64,000 nucleotides of DNA, taken from MGBC120314 sp051880495. GTDB lineage: Bacteria; Bacillota; Clostridia; Lachnospirales; Lachnospiraceae. The stretch lies in assembly GCA_051880495.1 (NCBI GenBank), contig JBJEOB010000052.1, positions 1 to 64,000 of the forward strand. Reading direction: 5' to 3'. Positions 43,985 to 53,254 of the stretch are shown piece by piece; the first letter of the stretch is position 1; each line of letters begins with the position of its first letter. The notes under the pieces are model-generated. The model worked only from the letters and a program-made list of their open reading frames with translations, searched no databases and was not told the DNA's origin. The translations under genes and the position numbers were made by a program.

Positions 43985-44800
43985 TTAATTCGTTGTAAAA
44001 GAATTATAAATCTTGATTTCAACACGACGGTTCTGTGCTCTGCCCTCTTCTGTTGAGTTGTCGGCAATAGGTACATTTTCTCCTCTGCCTGAGCTCTTCA
44101 TGCTGGCCGGGTCAAGACCTACAACATCCTCAAAATACTTATAAACAGAATATGCCCTGCACATTGAAAGCATTGCATTGTCCGGGAACTTGGCAGAATG
44201 AATCGGAACGGTGTCAGTGTGTCCGACAATCTCAATAATATATCCGTCATAATCCAGTAATATTTCTCCAACCTTGGATAATGTATCCAAAGCTTCCGGT
44301 TTGAGTTCATCCTTGCCGGGGTCAAAAAGAATTCCGCTGTTTAAGTTGAGCATTACATATGACGAAGTGGTAATAACTTCAACTTCACTGGAAAGATTCA
44401 TATCATCAAGCTTCTCTTCCATATATTCAGCCATTTCCTGGGACTCTTTCATCTTTTCTTCTTCTACTTCTTCAAATGCAGATTTTGACCCATCTTCCGT
44501 TGTCGTCTCATCATCTCCGTCTTCATTAAGTCCCATGGAATTATAATATGAGCTTAATTCCGATAACTGGCTCACACCGCTTGAAATCAGAATTCCTTCT
44601 TCTATACCACGGCCGCCGCCATCCCAGATACTGAAGCTTGACTGTATTGATGCCAAAACCTCCTGGAATTTTTTATCATCTACTGAAGACATTGAAAACA
44701 ACAAAACAAAGAAGCACAATAACAGGTTCATTAAATCACTAAACGTGGACATCCACGCCGGAGAGCCCTTGGGTGCATCTTCCTGTTTCTTTCTTGCCAA
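43985..44800 (-). CDS. motB: Motor stator protein MotB
   Basis: A 271-residue protein: membrane helix at about 20-40 with the essential Asp22 (STFSDLMNLLLCFFVLLFSM), a plug/linker with acidic stretches, and an OmpA-type peptidoglycan-binding domain (IVEIVGHTDTVPI, GRGENVPIADNSTEEGRAQN). It starts with TTG at 44800, with RBS GGAGGTG lying in the last codons of motA. Confidence 0.94.
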   Translation of the reverse strand: MARKKQEDAPKGSPAWMSTFSDLMNLLLCFFVLLFSMSSVDDKKFQEVLASIQSSFSIWDGGGRGIEEGILISSGVSQLSELSSYYNSMGLNEDGDDETTTEDGSKSAFEEVEEEKMKESQEMAEYMEEKLDDMNLSSEVEVITTSSYVMLNLNSGILFDPGKDELKPEALDTLSKVGEILLDYDGYIIEIVGHTDTVPIHSAKFPDNAMLSMCRAYSVYKYFEDVVGLDPASMKSSGRGENVPIADNSTEEGRAQNRRVEIKIYNSFTTN

Positions 44801-44802
44801 AT

Positions 44803-45603
44803 TTATTCACCTCCAACATTTGAATCGTTGCCAATAGCATTTCTGCTCTTAGGTGCAATAAATGATTTCAGTTTTTCTTCTATAACTCGAGGGTTTTCAC
44901 CCGCCTGAATAGAAAGAAGTCCCTCAATTGTTACTTCCTTCAACTGAATTTCCAAATCATTGTTGTATTTTAATTTAGCTGCAATTGGAGTTGCAATCCA
45001 GTTTGCAACCATGGAACCATAAAGTGTCGTCAACAGGGCAACGGCCATGTTAGGACCGATTGTTGATGCATCTTCAAGGTTCTTTAACATATTAACAAGT
45101 CCGATAAGGGTACCAATCATACCCCAGGCAGGACCCATTGATGCCATATTTTCCCAAAATCCGATTACCGATTTATGTCTCGACTCTATACACGAAAGCT
45201 CTGTCTCCATGATTCCCCTGACGAGATCCGGTTCCGTACCATCTACAATAAGAAGAATACCCTTCTTCATAAATTCATCTTCAAGACTGCTTCCGAGTTC
45301 CTCCAACGCAAGCAAGCCTTCCTTACGTGCAACGTTGGAAAGCTCTATAATCTTCATAATTGTTCCATTTTCATCAAGCTGCGGCATTTTAAAAGCATTA
45401 CCAATAGATTTAAGGTTACTGATAAAAACCGGCATAGGATAAGACGTTATAAGTGCTGTAATTGTACCGCCCAGCGTAATAATAAACGAAGGCAGGTCAA
45501 GGAAACTGTCCCAAATGGCAGACACTGTTCCCGCGGACTGTATGATACCGAAAAGAATAAGTCCAATACCAGCCAAAATACCTATAAGTGTTGAAATATC
45601 CAT
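44803..45603 (-). CDS. motA: Motor stator protein MotA
   Basis: A 266-residue membrane protein with four helices; the cytoplasmic loop and the MGPAWGMIGTLIGLVNML segment of the last pair are typical of MotA. It forms the ion channel with MotB and drives rotation through FliG. Ion specificity (H+ or Na+) was not decided. RBS GGCGGTG. Confidence 0.94.
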   Translation of the reverse strand: MDISTLIGILAGIGLILFGIIQSAGTVSAIWDSFLDLPSFIITLGGTITALITSYPMPVFISNLKSIGNAFKMPQLDENGTIMKIIELSNVARKEGLLALEELGSSLEDEFMKKGILLIVDGTEPDLVRGIMETELSCIESRHKSVIGFWENMASMGPAWGMIGTLIGLVNMLKNLEDASTIGPNMAVALLTTLYGSMVANWIATPIAAKLKYNNDLEIQLKEVTIEGLLSIQAGENPRVIEEKLKSFIAPKSRNAIGNDSNVGGE

Positions 45604-45630
45604 CTATTTTCACCGCCTGTGTATGTATGA

Positions 45631-45816
45631 TTAAAATTTAATAATATTCTGCTTATAAGATATTACTAAATTTTTCACTTCCTGTCTACTTTCTTTGACA
45701 ACATATTTTTTGCCGGTAGTCAGTGTCACTACCGTATCAGGAGTTTCTTCAACAGATTCAATTAAATCTCCATTAATCATGATTGTAGAATCATTTAAAC
45801 GAGTTAACTCAATCAT
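45631..45816 (-). CDS. flbD: FlbD family flagellar protein
   Basis: A 61-residue protein: MIELTRLNDSTIMINGDLIE at the start and TPDTVVTLTTGKKYVVKES in the middle define the small FlbD family of Firmicutes and spirochaetes. Function unknown; always in flagellar operons. The start ATG 45816 has RBS GGGAGGAG; the longer frame is leader. Confidence 0.88.
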   Translation of the reverse strand: MIELTRLNDSTIMINGDLIESVEETPDTVVTLTTGKKYVVKESRQEVKNLVISYKQNIIKF

Positions 45817-45904
45817 AAAATCTCCTCCCGGCAAATATGAATGACCCATGTAATTAAACATAGCCTCAACATATTGTATCATAATTCTTTCATAAATACA
45901 AGAT

Positions 45905-45941
45905 AAGGTCAAAACAAACCATAAAAATTTGTTTTGACCTT
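45905..45941 (-). other. Perfect 14-bp hairpin between flgE and flbD
   Basis: AAGGTCAAAACAAA (45905-45918) and TTTGTTTTGACCTT (45928-45941), loop 9 nt, begins 22 bp after the flgE stop. On the minus strand it is not followed by a T run, so it is more likely an mRNA processing, stability or pause site than a full terminator. Confidence 0.6.
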
Positions 45942-45962
45942 AAATTTTACAAATTATTACAA

Positions 45963-47345
45963 TTATCTCTTCAGATTTACAAGTTCTTCAATTAATGTAT
46001 CTGATACGGTGATAATTCTTGAATTAGCCTGGAAACCTCTCTGTGTAGTAATCATTTCAGTAAATTCTGTTGAAAGGTCTACGTTGGACATTTCCAAAAC
46101 ACCTGATGAAATCGAGCCGCCTGTTGCGGAAACATCATAACCGATACCATCAAACAGTCCTGAGTTAAGAGTTGCTGCATAATAGTTATCTCCAACCTTT
46201 TCAAGACCTGCAGGGTTAGCGAACGAAGCAACTGCTATCTGTCCAAGCACCTTAACATCACCATTGCTGTATGAACCCGAAATACTTCCATCCGGTCCTA
46301 CAGAAATACCTGTTAACTTACCAACACCCTTTCCTTTACCGATTCCGTCAGGATTACCATAAGCACCCTTAATATTGGATTCATCTGCAATAGCAGTCAT
46401 CTTGCTGTAATCAACTGCTATGTCATTATATGTACTGTCAGTCGGTGCAATAAACATCTGGCTCCAGTCCTCATCCGAAAGACCAAGATCAGTCTGCGAC
46501 TTAGCTGACAAACCCGCAATGCTGAATTCATACACCATCTCGCCATTTGCATTGAGTACACCGTTTTTAGGCTTACCTGTTGTTGCGTCAAACTCAATTG
46601 TTCCAAGATTTACATCAGCTGCACGAAGGTTAGTCTTCTTGTTATTGCAGTAGATATCTCCAAGTTCAAGATTATATTTATTAACATCCGTAGCATCCTG
46701 ATAAACATTGATATTAGCCGTATACTCATATCCAAGGCTGTCAAAAAACTTAACGCTCATGGCAGCCGGCTTATTATTTACAAAGTTGGTATCCTCTCTG
46801 TTAATGTTACCGCTTAATGTATAATTTGTCGTTGCCTCAGGCTGTGTATAAGAAAAATCTGCACTCTTTGGCTGAAGCGGAGATACGGTGTCCTTCTGTA
46901 TTGCACCTGTTTCCTTGTCAACCTGCCAGCCCATTACATATGCACCTGATGAAGTAACCAGATATCCTGAATCATCAAGTGTGAAGTTACCGGCTCTTGT
47001 AAATAATCTTTCACCATTGCTCTGTACTACGAAGAAAGCATCTCCTGAAATTCTTAAGTCAAATGCGTTATCTGTTCTTTGTGAAGCACCTTCTGATGAA
47101 ATTGAAGAGCTGATAGCTCCGACATTAGAACCAAGACCAATCTGCTTGGCATTTGTACCACCACGTCCGGTAGCTGCATTTGAACCTGCTGCATTCTGTG
47201 TTGTCTGGTAAAAAACTTCGCTGAATGTTACCGAGCTTGATTTATAAGCAACAGTATTAACATTGGCAATATTGTTACCAATAACATCCATCTTTGTCTG
47301 GTGAACCTTAAGACCCGATACACCAGAATACAATGATCTCATCAT
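45963..47345 (-). CDS. flgE: Flagellar hook protein FlgE
   Basis: A 460-residue hook subunit: the N-terminal rod/hook motif (LYSGVSGLKVHQTKMDVIGN then NIANVNTVAYK), a variable centre with FlgE-type beta domains, and the C-terminal coiled coil (STEFTEMITTQRGFQANSRI ending EELVNLKR). It polymerises into the hook under the FlgD cap and FliK length control. The initiator is one of two adjacent ATGs; the Shine-Dalgarno is partly buried in a hairpin. Confidence 0.95.
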   Translation of the reverse strand: MMRSLYSGVSGLKVHQTKMDVIGNNIANVNTVAYKSSSVTFSEVFYQTTQNAAGSNAATGRGGTNAKQIGLGSNVGAISSSISSEGASQRTDNAFDLRISGDAFFVVQSNGERLFTRAGNFTLDDSGYLVTSSGAYVMGWQVDKETGAIQKDTVSPLQPKSADFSYTQPEATTNYTLSGNINREDTNFVNNKPAAMSVKFFDSLGYEYTANINVYQDATDVNKYNLELGDIYCNNKKTNLRAADVNLGTIEFDATTGKPKNGVLNANGEMVYEFSIAGLSAKSQTDLGLSDEDWSQMFIAPTDSTYNDIAVDYSKMTAIADESNIKGAYGNPDGIGKGKGVGKLTGISVGPDGSISGSYSNGDVKVLGQIAVASFANPAGLEKVGDNYYAATLNSGLFDGIGYDVSATGGSISSGVLEMSNVDLSTEFTEMITTQRGFQANSRIITVSDTLIEELVNLKR

Positions 47346-47354
47346 AATTAAATT

Positions 47355-47411
47355 CCTCCATTCATTTAGATGGAGAACCGTTTTTATAACCCATCAGGCA
47401 GTCAGGGTTAT
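47355..47411 (-). promoter_or_regulatory. Two hairpins in the flgE leader, one covering the Shine-Dalgarno
   Basis: On the minus strand CTCCAT (47375-47370) can pair with ATGGAG (47361-47356), loop 8 nt, which hides most of the GGAGG at 47359-47355. Upstream, ATAACCC (47411-47405) pairs with GGGTTAT (47392-47386). Both lie in the 86-bp gap before flgE. Confidence 0.45.
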
Positions 47412-47431
47412 CTTGCTTCCATAAGGTCCAG

Positions 47432-47845
47432 CTAAATAATAACGGCTCCGTCTATATTTGTATAAATGTTATCTTCTTCAAATTCCTGATTCATTGCCGT
47501 GATTACCGTGTTATTACCGGTGTTAACAATAAAAGCATAATTATCAAGAATAACCAGAGATTCCTTGATTCCCTTCGCACCAGCCTTGTCAATTCCACTC
47601 TCCAGACGTTTCATCTGTTCATCTGTCAGGCTGATATTGCGCTCTGCAAGTCTGTTTCCCGCATGCTTTGAAAATTTAACGGTCTCACTTCTCTGTCCAT
47701 CTAATATTTCGGCAATCGAACGCTGTTTATTTAGTACTTCTTCAAAAGAAATATTATTTTTTGTCGAATTGTCATTAGAAACATTATGATTAAGTAATTG
47801 TCCGGCAATCTGATCAATTGAAATATAATTATTGATTCTCTCCAT
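47432..47845 (-). CDS. TIGR02530 family flagellar operon protein
   Basis: A 137-residue protein with the family core VKFSKHAGNRLAERNISLTD, then KAGAKGIKESLVILDN and AFIVNTGNNTVITAM. It sits between flgD and flgE in many Firmicutes. Function not established. RBS AGGGG. Confidence 0.88.
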   Translation of the reverse strand: MERINNYISIDQIAGQLLNHNVSNDNSTKNNISFEEVLNKQRSIAEILDGQRSETVKFSKHAGNRLAERNISLTDEQMKRLESGIDKAGAKGIKESLVILDNYAFIVNTGNNTVITAMNQEFEEDNIYTNIDGAVII

Positions 47846-47856
47846 AAAATCAACCC

Positions 47857-48351
47857 CTATTCTGCTGTTTCAGTTACATCCGTGCCCTTTTCCTCTTCTT
47901 CCTTAAGAACTACCGTCTTGTAGTATTCCTCTTCAAGAACTGTATCAAGGTCATCAATGTTATATAATGAACCGTTGATGGATAAAAATACTTTGCTGTC
48001 TTCTGTGACCATGTACTCAACTCTTCCACAGATATATCCTGTCTCACCTGATGCTGTCTCAGTTCTCATTATAACAGGCTTACCTGTAAGATTTGCTCCC
48101 TGCTGCTGCTGGTATGTAAGCTGCATGTTCTGCATTGACTCAACCTGCGAGAATGTTGCAAGCTGTGCTACATAATCAGTATTGGAAGATGGTTCAAGCG
48201 GATCCTGGTACTTCATTTCTGCCACCAGCAAATTAAGAAATGCTGTTTTATCAAGTGTGTCATTGCTTTTTGTTGAAGCTGATGTGGAATTATAATATGA
48301 AGATCCCTGTATTAAATTGCCTTTATCATCAATTCCCTGTGTAACTGCCAT
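47857..48351 (-). CDS. flgD: Flagellar hook-cap protein FlgD
   Basis: A 164-residue protein with the conserved N-terminal part (LDKTAFLNLLVAEMKYQDPL, EPSSNTDYVAQLATFSQVES) and a short C-terminal beta domain. It caps the growing hook. Shorter than enteric FlgD, as is usual in Firmicutes. RBS AAAGGAG. Confidence 0.92.
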   Translation of the reverse strand: MAVTQGIDDKGNLIQGSSYYNSTSASTKSNDTLDKTAFLNLLVAEMKYQDPLEPSSNTDYVAQLATFSQVESMQNMQLTYQQQQGANLTGKPVIMRTETASGETGYICGRVEYMVTEDSKVFLSINGSLYNIDDLDTVLEEEYYKTVVLKEEEEKGTDVTETAE

Positions 48352-48365
48352 ATTATCTCACTCCT

Positions 48366-49787
48366 TTACGCTGTAAAATTAACCTGGTTGCCTTCATTTG
48401 CCATCATATCAAGTACAATTTTCTCACCTTCAGTAAGATCTTCCGATGACAAATCATCAAGGCTGTCCAGCCTCAAAGGACGCTGGCTCTTCTTACCTGC
48501 TTCCTCATGCTGTTCATTAAATTCATTATTCTGTTCCCTGCCGGCATTTGAATCAAACGCACGACTCTCAACTGTTACCTCAACCGCTTCAACCTTAAGT
48601 CCCTGCTGATTAAAGTTTTCTTTAAGAACAGATATCTGGCTCTCAATTGCTTCCCTTGCGACTTCATTCTGGGCAACAAATGATGCTGTAACAACACCCT
48701 CTTTAACAGAAATATTAAGATTAACCTTGCCAAGACTTTCAGGATTTAACATCATTTCCATAGATGTAACTTCCTGGTTAAGGTTAATTCTTGCAGTTTC
48801 TATTATCTGCTCAACAATCTGTGACGGCTCCACAAATTCATAAACTTCTCTTACCTCAAAGGCCTGCTCAACAGCCTTGGCAAACTTGTCAACCATATTA
48901 CCCGTCATATCAGGCATATTTTCATTGTGTCCCGTCTGGCTGCTTTCATTGTGAGTCTCCTGTTTTACGGTAACCTTAACATCCTTTGTCTGTACAGAAT
49001 CAGTTTTCGTTATAGCATCATCCTGAGAGTTACTTAACTGTGCTTTATCTTTTGGCGAAAGCTCAGTTTTCTGAGATTCCAAAGACTCTCCGGCATTTTC
49101 CATGACTTCCTCTGGAATAGTATTGTCAAATGCTTCAAGATGTCCGTTTTTTAAATCCGGTTCATTTTTTGCCATTTCTGATACCGTTTCCATTAATTCT
49201 TCAACAGGAATGCCAAGTTCATCGGCAGCTTCCTCAATTGTCACCTCTACAAATGCTGTAAGTTCATTTAACCCCTCTGTAAGCTTTGGTGATACTAATA
49301 AATCCACCGCAGAATCCAAACCGGTTAATTCAACAACAAAATCCGTAAGATTGGCTGTGTCAAGCAAATCCATCACTGACAATCCGAGAGTTTCCAGTGC
49401 CGCATTAATTTCTTCATCAGTAACACCGAATTTTTCCTTAATCTTATCAGTTACTTTCTTAACTGCATCCTGAACTTTTGTTTCTGTATCAGGGCTATTT
49501 TTGATTTTATCCGTTGTTTTATCCTGTTGTTTAACAGAATTGTTTTCTTTTGCTTCAGAATACTTCTTCTCCTGAATGCGATTAGATGACTTAGGCATTC
49601 TGTCTGCAAGAACATCTATCTGCTCAGTCTTAGGCCCCGGTACTGCATTTTCTGCATCCGTTGTCTTGTTCACTGACTGCATCATAAATGCTCCAAAATC
49701 CACATCCTGACTCTTATCTGCCATCGCACCGGGATTTTGTGCCGGCATCAGAACACCTATATTTCCACTTATTCCGGAACTTACCAT
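48366..49787 (-). CDS. fliK: Flagellar hook-length control protein FliK
   Basis: A 473-residue protein: a long, low-complexity, Lys/Glu/Ser/Asn-rich N-terminal region, two helical stretches (about 95-210), and the C-terminal hook-length control domain (MMLNPESLGKVNLNISVKEG, VTASFVAQNEVAREAIESQI). It acts as molecular ruler and switches FlhB specificity. RBS AAGGAGG. Confidence 0.9.
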   Translation of the reverse strand: MVSSGISGNIGVLMPAQNPGAMADKSQDVDFGAFMMQSVNKTTDAENAVPGPKTEQIDVLADRMPKSSNRIQEKKYSEAKENNSVKQQDKTTDKIKNSPDTETKVQDAVKKVTDKIKEKFGVTDEEINAALETLGLSVMDLLDTANLTDFVVELTGLDSAVDLLVSPKLTEGLNELTAFVEVTIEEAADELGIPVEELMETVSEMAKNEPDLKNGHLEAFDNTIPEEVMENAGESLESQKTELSPKDKAQLSNSQDDAITKTDSVQTKDVKVTVKQETHNESSQTGHNENMPDMTGNMVDKFAKAVEQAFEVREVYEFVEPSQIVEQIIETARINLNQEVTSMEMMLNPESLGKVNLNISVKEGVVTASFVAQNEVAREAIESQISVLKENFNQQGLKVEAVEVTVESRAFDSNAGREQNNEFNEQHEEAGKKSQRPLRLDSLDDLSSEDLTEGEKIVLDMMANEGNQVNFTA

Positions 49788-49842
49788 TGTGTCCTCCTTT
49801 CCTTTATAAATAAAATTTATTTATAAGAGGAAGCAGTGAAAT

Positions 49843-50601
49843 TTATTCCGGATACATTACATGCGTAATCTTGGCTGCAAAAACAGGATCCATGGCTGCA
49901 AGGATATTGGCTCTCTGCGTAGCATTCATATTCAGAAGAATCTGTGTAACAAGATCAAGGTCACCTGTCATCTCTTCCAAAATTGCTGCCGCTGCCGACG
50001 CTTCCATCTTGGAATACGTAGCTGCCCAATCCTTAACCTTCTGTGAATAATTGAGTCTTTCCAGCACCTTGATGTAAAGCTCTGCTGCATTTTCCGGATA
50101 AATTTGCTCATACCAACTCTTATATTCATTTATATCGGGTGCTTTGTCCGTAAAAACAACCTCTTCATCAAACTTTTTTTTCAAAGCTTCATAAGTAAGC
50201 TGATTTTCCTCAAAAACCTTAAGTCTTGATATCTCACTTCTAAGGTCCTCAATTGTTTCCGCATCAGTTGCAAGCTGTTCATCTTTAATTGCTGCCTGCT
50301 GTTCTAACTCCTTTATTCTTTCGATTGCATCATACAGCGTCTTGTATCTGTAATCATTTTCAGCAGCTACATTATCATCGCTTACATTAGGTAAAATACT
50401 GTTGATAACAGGAACATCCTTAATAAGCGGACGCATGACATTTGTTCCAAAACCGCCAACATCCATTTTTACCAAAAGTGCGAAAACCAATAACCAGATA
50501 ATTACAATCACAAATGCAATAAGAACGCCAATAAGTCCTCCGCCTCTTCTTTCACCATCTTCATCAAGTCCGTCTGACACATTCTTATTATTCTTCGCCA
50601 T
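49843..50601 (-). CDS. MotE/YlxF-like flagellar protein with MgtE-N-like domain
   Basis: A 252-residue protein: one membrane helix at about 22-45, a coiled coil (about 80-150), and a C-terminal MgtE_N-like repeat (MEASAAAAILEEMTGDLDLV, RANILAAMDPVFAAKITHVM). This layout is that of YlxF in Bacillus and MotE in proteobacteria, the latter a chaperone of the stator component MotC. The position between fliJ and fliK matches. It overlaps fliJ by 14 bp. Confidence 0.85.
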   Translation of the reverse strand: MAKNNKNVSDGLDEDGERRGGGLIGVLIAFVIVIIWLLVFALLVKMDVGGFGTNVMRPLIKDVPVINSILPNVSDDNVAAENDYRYKTLYDAIERIKELEQQAAIKDEQLATDAETIEDLRSEISRLKVFEENQLTYEALKKKFDEEVVFTDKAPDINEYKSWYEQIYPENAAELYIKVLERLNYSQKVKDWAATYSKMEASAAAAILEEMTGDLDLVTQILLNMNATQRANILAAMDPVFAAKITHVMYPE

Positions 50602-51058
50602 CAGTCTTCACCCTCTTTCCTTTATCGTTATATCTAAAACTTACAAGCTGGTCTATCTCTTTCTTTTCAGCCTCATTTTCTTCATGCATGAATTCCTCAA
50701 ATGCATTTTCCTTGAGTTTTTCATGTATTTTGCGTTCCTTCATTGCCTCATTCAATTGAAAGCGCGCTATCTCCAGGGATTTTTTCGCCATCTCGACATT
50801 CTTTTTCTGTGCTGTTATTCTGCCGTCAATATATGAAATATTATCCCTTGCCTGCTTTAGTTCAAATACATTTAGCTTTCCGCTCGATTTCTTACGGTAA
50901 TCATCTTCATACGCCGTTTTTTCCGCATATAAAGCATTCAGACGCTCTTCCTCTTCATTCACTTTTGCTGCAGCCAGAGAAAAATTGGTACGTGCCTGAT
51001 TTTCAAGCTTAAGTTTGACATCCAGCACATTCTGAAGACGATAAATAAACTTTGCCAT
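50588..51058 (-). CDS. fliJ: Flagellar export chaperone-like protein FliJ
   Basis: A 156-residue protein, almost entirely a coiled coil with high Lys/Glu content (FIYRLQNVLDVKLKLENQAR at the start). FliJ links the FliI ATPase ring to FlhA. Placed right after fliI. RBS AAGGAG. Confidence 0.88.
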   Translation of the reverse strand: MAKFIYRLQNVLDVKLKLENQARTNFSLAAAKVNEEEERLNALYAEKTAYEDDYRKKSSGKLNVFELKQARDNISYIDGRITAQKKNVEMAKKSLEIARFQLNEAMKERKIHEKLKENAFEEFMHEENEAEKKEIDQLVSFRYNDKGKRVKTDGEE

Positions 51059-51069
51059 AATAAGGCTCC

Positions 51070-52380
51070 TTATTCAAATATCTGCTTTAACATTTCAATT
51101 TCTTCATCAAATGTAAATTTTTCATCAGTTCCCTGCATAAGAAATGAATTAACCTCATCTATCTTTGATACGGCATAGTCTATATTCTTGTTGGAACCGG
51201 CCTTATAGGCACCGATATTAATCAAATCCTCTGCCTCATTATAAGTCGCCATTACATTCTTTAATTTGCCTGCAAGCACCTTGTGTTCCTTTGTTGCAAT
51301 CTGTCCCATACATCTGGAAATACTCTGCAGGACATCAATTGCAGGATAATGATTTTTATGTCCAAGCTTTCTTGACAGCATTATATGTCCGTCAAGAATA
51401 CTTCTTGCAGTATCTGTAATCGGCTCATTAAAATCATCACCGTCAACAAGGACAGTATACAATCCTGTAATGGAGCCTTTATCCGACATGCCTGCCCTTT
51501 CCAGAAGCTTTGGCATTTCGCTATATACACTCGGCGGATATCCACGCGTTACCGGCGGCTCACCTGACGCCAGACCAATTTCACGCTGCGCCATGGAAAA
51601 ACGTGTGAGAGAATCCATCATAAGAAGAACATCCTTACCCTGGTCTCTGAAATATTCCGCAATGCTTGTTGCAGTCTTGGCAGCTTTATTTCTTATCAAG
51701 GCAGGCTTATCTGATGTAGCAACAACTACTACGCTGCGTTTCATACCTTCCTTGCCAAGGTCGCGTTCAATAAATTCACGGACCTCCCTGCCTCGTTCTC
51801 CAATTAAGGCAATTACATTTATATCCGCCTTCGTGTTACGTGCAAACATACCCATAAGAGTACTTTTACCCACGCCGCTTCCGGCAAATATTCCAATACG
51901 CTGTCCTTTTCCAACGGTAATAAGTCCGTCAACAGCCTTAACGCCAAGCGGAAGAACCTGACTTATGATTTCCCTTGACATAGGATCCGGCGGCTGCGCC
52001 TCAACCGAATACTTAACCGGTAAATTAAGCTCTGACCCGTCAAACGGCATTCCAAGTCCATCAAGAGTCATTCCAAGCAGCTCATCACCAACACTTACAG
52101 AAAGTGGGGCTCCTGTGTTTTCCACTATACATCCCGGTCCTATACCGTCTACATTTGAAAACGGCATCAAAAGAACACTGTTTTCCTTAAATCCTACTAC
52201 TTCGGCGTAAACCGGCGGCAATTGTGTATTCTTTGGTTTTATAAGACACAAATCGTTTAAGCTTGCATCAGGCCCGTTAGACTCAATTGTTAAACCGACA
52301 ACCTTGGTTACCTTGCCAAGCTTTTTAAAATATGTCTGTTCTATCAGATTCAGATATTTTTCCTGATTAATATATGACAC
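51070..52380 (-). CDS. fliI: Flagellar export ATPase FliI
   Basis: A 436-residue F1-beta-like ATPase with Walker A FAGSGVGKSTLMG (near residue 165), GERGREVREFIERDLG, Walker B VLLMMDSLTRFSMA and SGEPPVTRGYPPSV. It energises the export of rod, hook and filament proteins. The start is GTG at 52380, after AAAGGCGGGG. Confidence 0.95.
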   Translation of the reverse strand: MSYINQEKYLNLIEQTYFKKLGKVTKVVGLTIESNGPDASLNDLCLIKPKNTQLPPVYAEVVGFKENSVLLMPFSNVDGIGPGCIVENTGAPLSVSVGDELLGMTLDGLGMPFDGSELNLPVKYSVEAQPPDPMSREIISQVLPLGVKAVDGLITVGKGQRIGIFAGSGVGKSTLMGMFARNTKADINVIALIGERGREVREFIERDLGKEGMKRSVVVVATSDKPALIRNKAAKTATSIAEYFRDQGKDVLLMMDSLTRFSMAQREIGLASGEPPVTRGYPPSVYSEMPKLLERAGMSDKGSITGLYTVLVDGDDFNEPITDTARSILDGHIMLSRKLGHKNHYPAIDVLQSISRCMGQIATKEHKVLAGKLKNVMATYNEAEDLINIGAYKAGSNKNIDYAVSKIDEVNSFLMQGTDEKFTFDEEIEMLKQIFE

Positions 52381-52393
52381 AACAACCCCGCCT

Positions 52394-53254
52394 TTAAATA
52401 CAGCTAAGCAGTTTTATCTGCTTAATAAGCTGTTCTAACTGTATATCCAAACTACAATCAAAAACGCCACCATCCGTCTCAATAATACACTGGTTCTTAT
52501 TAAGTGTATTATCTTCAATAACGCTTATATTGATATCTTTTGGTGACGCACAATAGATTTTACCTTGATTTTCAACAAGAAACGGGTAATCCTCCTTTGA
52601 GACACGAATCAGAAAATCTCCCGTAGTCTCAATATGATTCATTACCTGATTAATGAGATGAAGAACAATATCTCTATTATCCTCAGAAATTGTATGTGTT
52701 ACATTTTCAAACACCTGAAGTAAAACATCTACAATTTCACTTTCCATGTTATTATATCTTAAGTTATATTCTTTTTCGAGCCGCGCCAGTTCTTCATTGG
52801 CATCATTTATAAGAGTCTGATATTCGGAATCTGCTTTGGCACTTCCCTCGTCATATCCTGCCTGTTTTCCCTCGGCAAATGCCGATTCATATGCCTGCTT
52901 CTTTATTTCTTCAGCATCACGCTTGGCATTTTCAATAATCTCCGTAGCTTTGGCATTGGCATCGGAAATAATATTTTCAGCCAGAGAAGTCAAATCATCG
53001 GTACTTACCGATTCAATTTTATCAGCAACAAGTGCCGACAAATCATGTTCCTCAGAAGACATTATATCAGTCTCGTCCGAAATAAGCCCTTCAACTACAT
53101 CTGCGTTAAGTCCCGACACAAATGCATCCGCCTCAACCTCTTCTGTCTTCATTTTCTTTTTAAAAGACTCAATCTTTTCTGATATAACTTCGTTATAATC
53201 AATAATTCTTTCTTCTGTTTGTTTCGTATAAAACCCTTTTAACAGATTAGACAA
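52394..53254 (-). CDS. fliH: Flagellar export regulator FliH
   Basis: A 286-residue protein: a variable acidic N-terminal half, a coiled coil with Ala/Glu/Lys periodicity (ANAKATEIIENAKRDAEEIK), and a C-terminal FliH/HrpE domain that binds FliI. It starts with TTG at 53254, with RBS GGAGGTG in the last codons of fliG (8-bp overlap). Confidence 0.9.
   Translation of the reverse strand: MSNLLKGFYTKQTEERIIDYNEVISEKIESFKKKMKTEEVEADAFVSGLNADVVEGLISDETDIMSSEEHDLSALVADKIESVSTDDLTSLAENIISDANAKATEIIENAKRDAEEIKKQAYESAFAEGKQAGYDEGSAKADSEYQTLINDANEELARLEKEYNLRYNNMESEIVDVLLQVFENVTHTISEDNRDIVLHLINQVMNHIETTGDFLIRVSKEDYPFLVENQGKIYCASPKDINISVIEDNTLNKNQCIIETDGGVFDCSLDIQLEQLIKQIKLLSCI

Noticed and set aside
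47355..47411. c-di-GMP riboswitch before flgE
   Set aside because: The hairpins lack the conserved GEMM-type strings; only simple stems are present.
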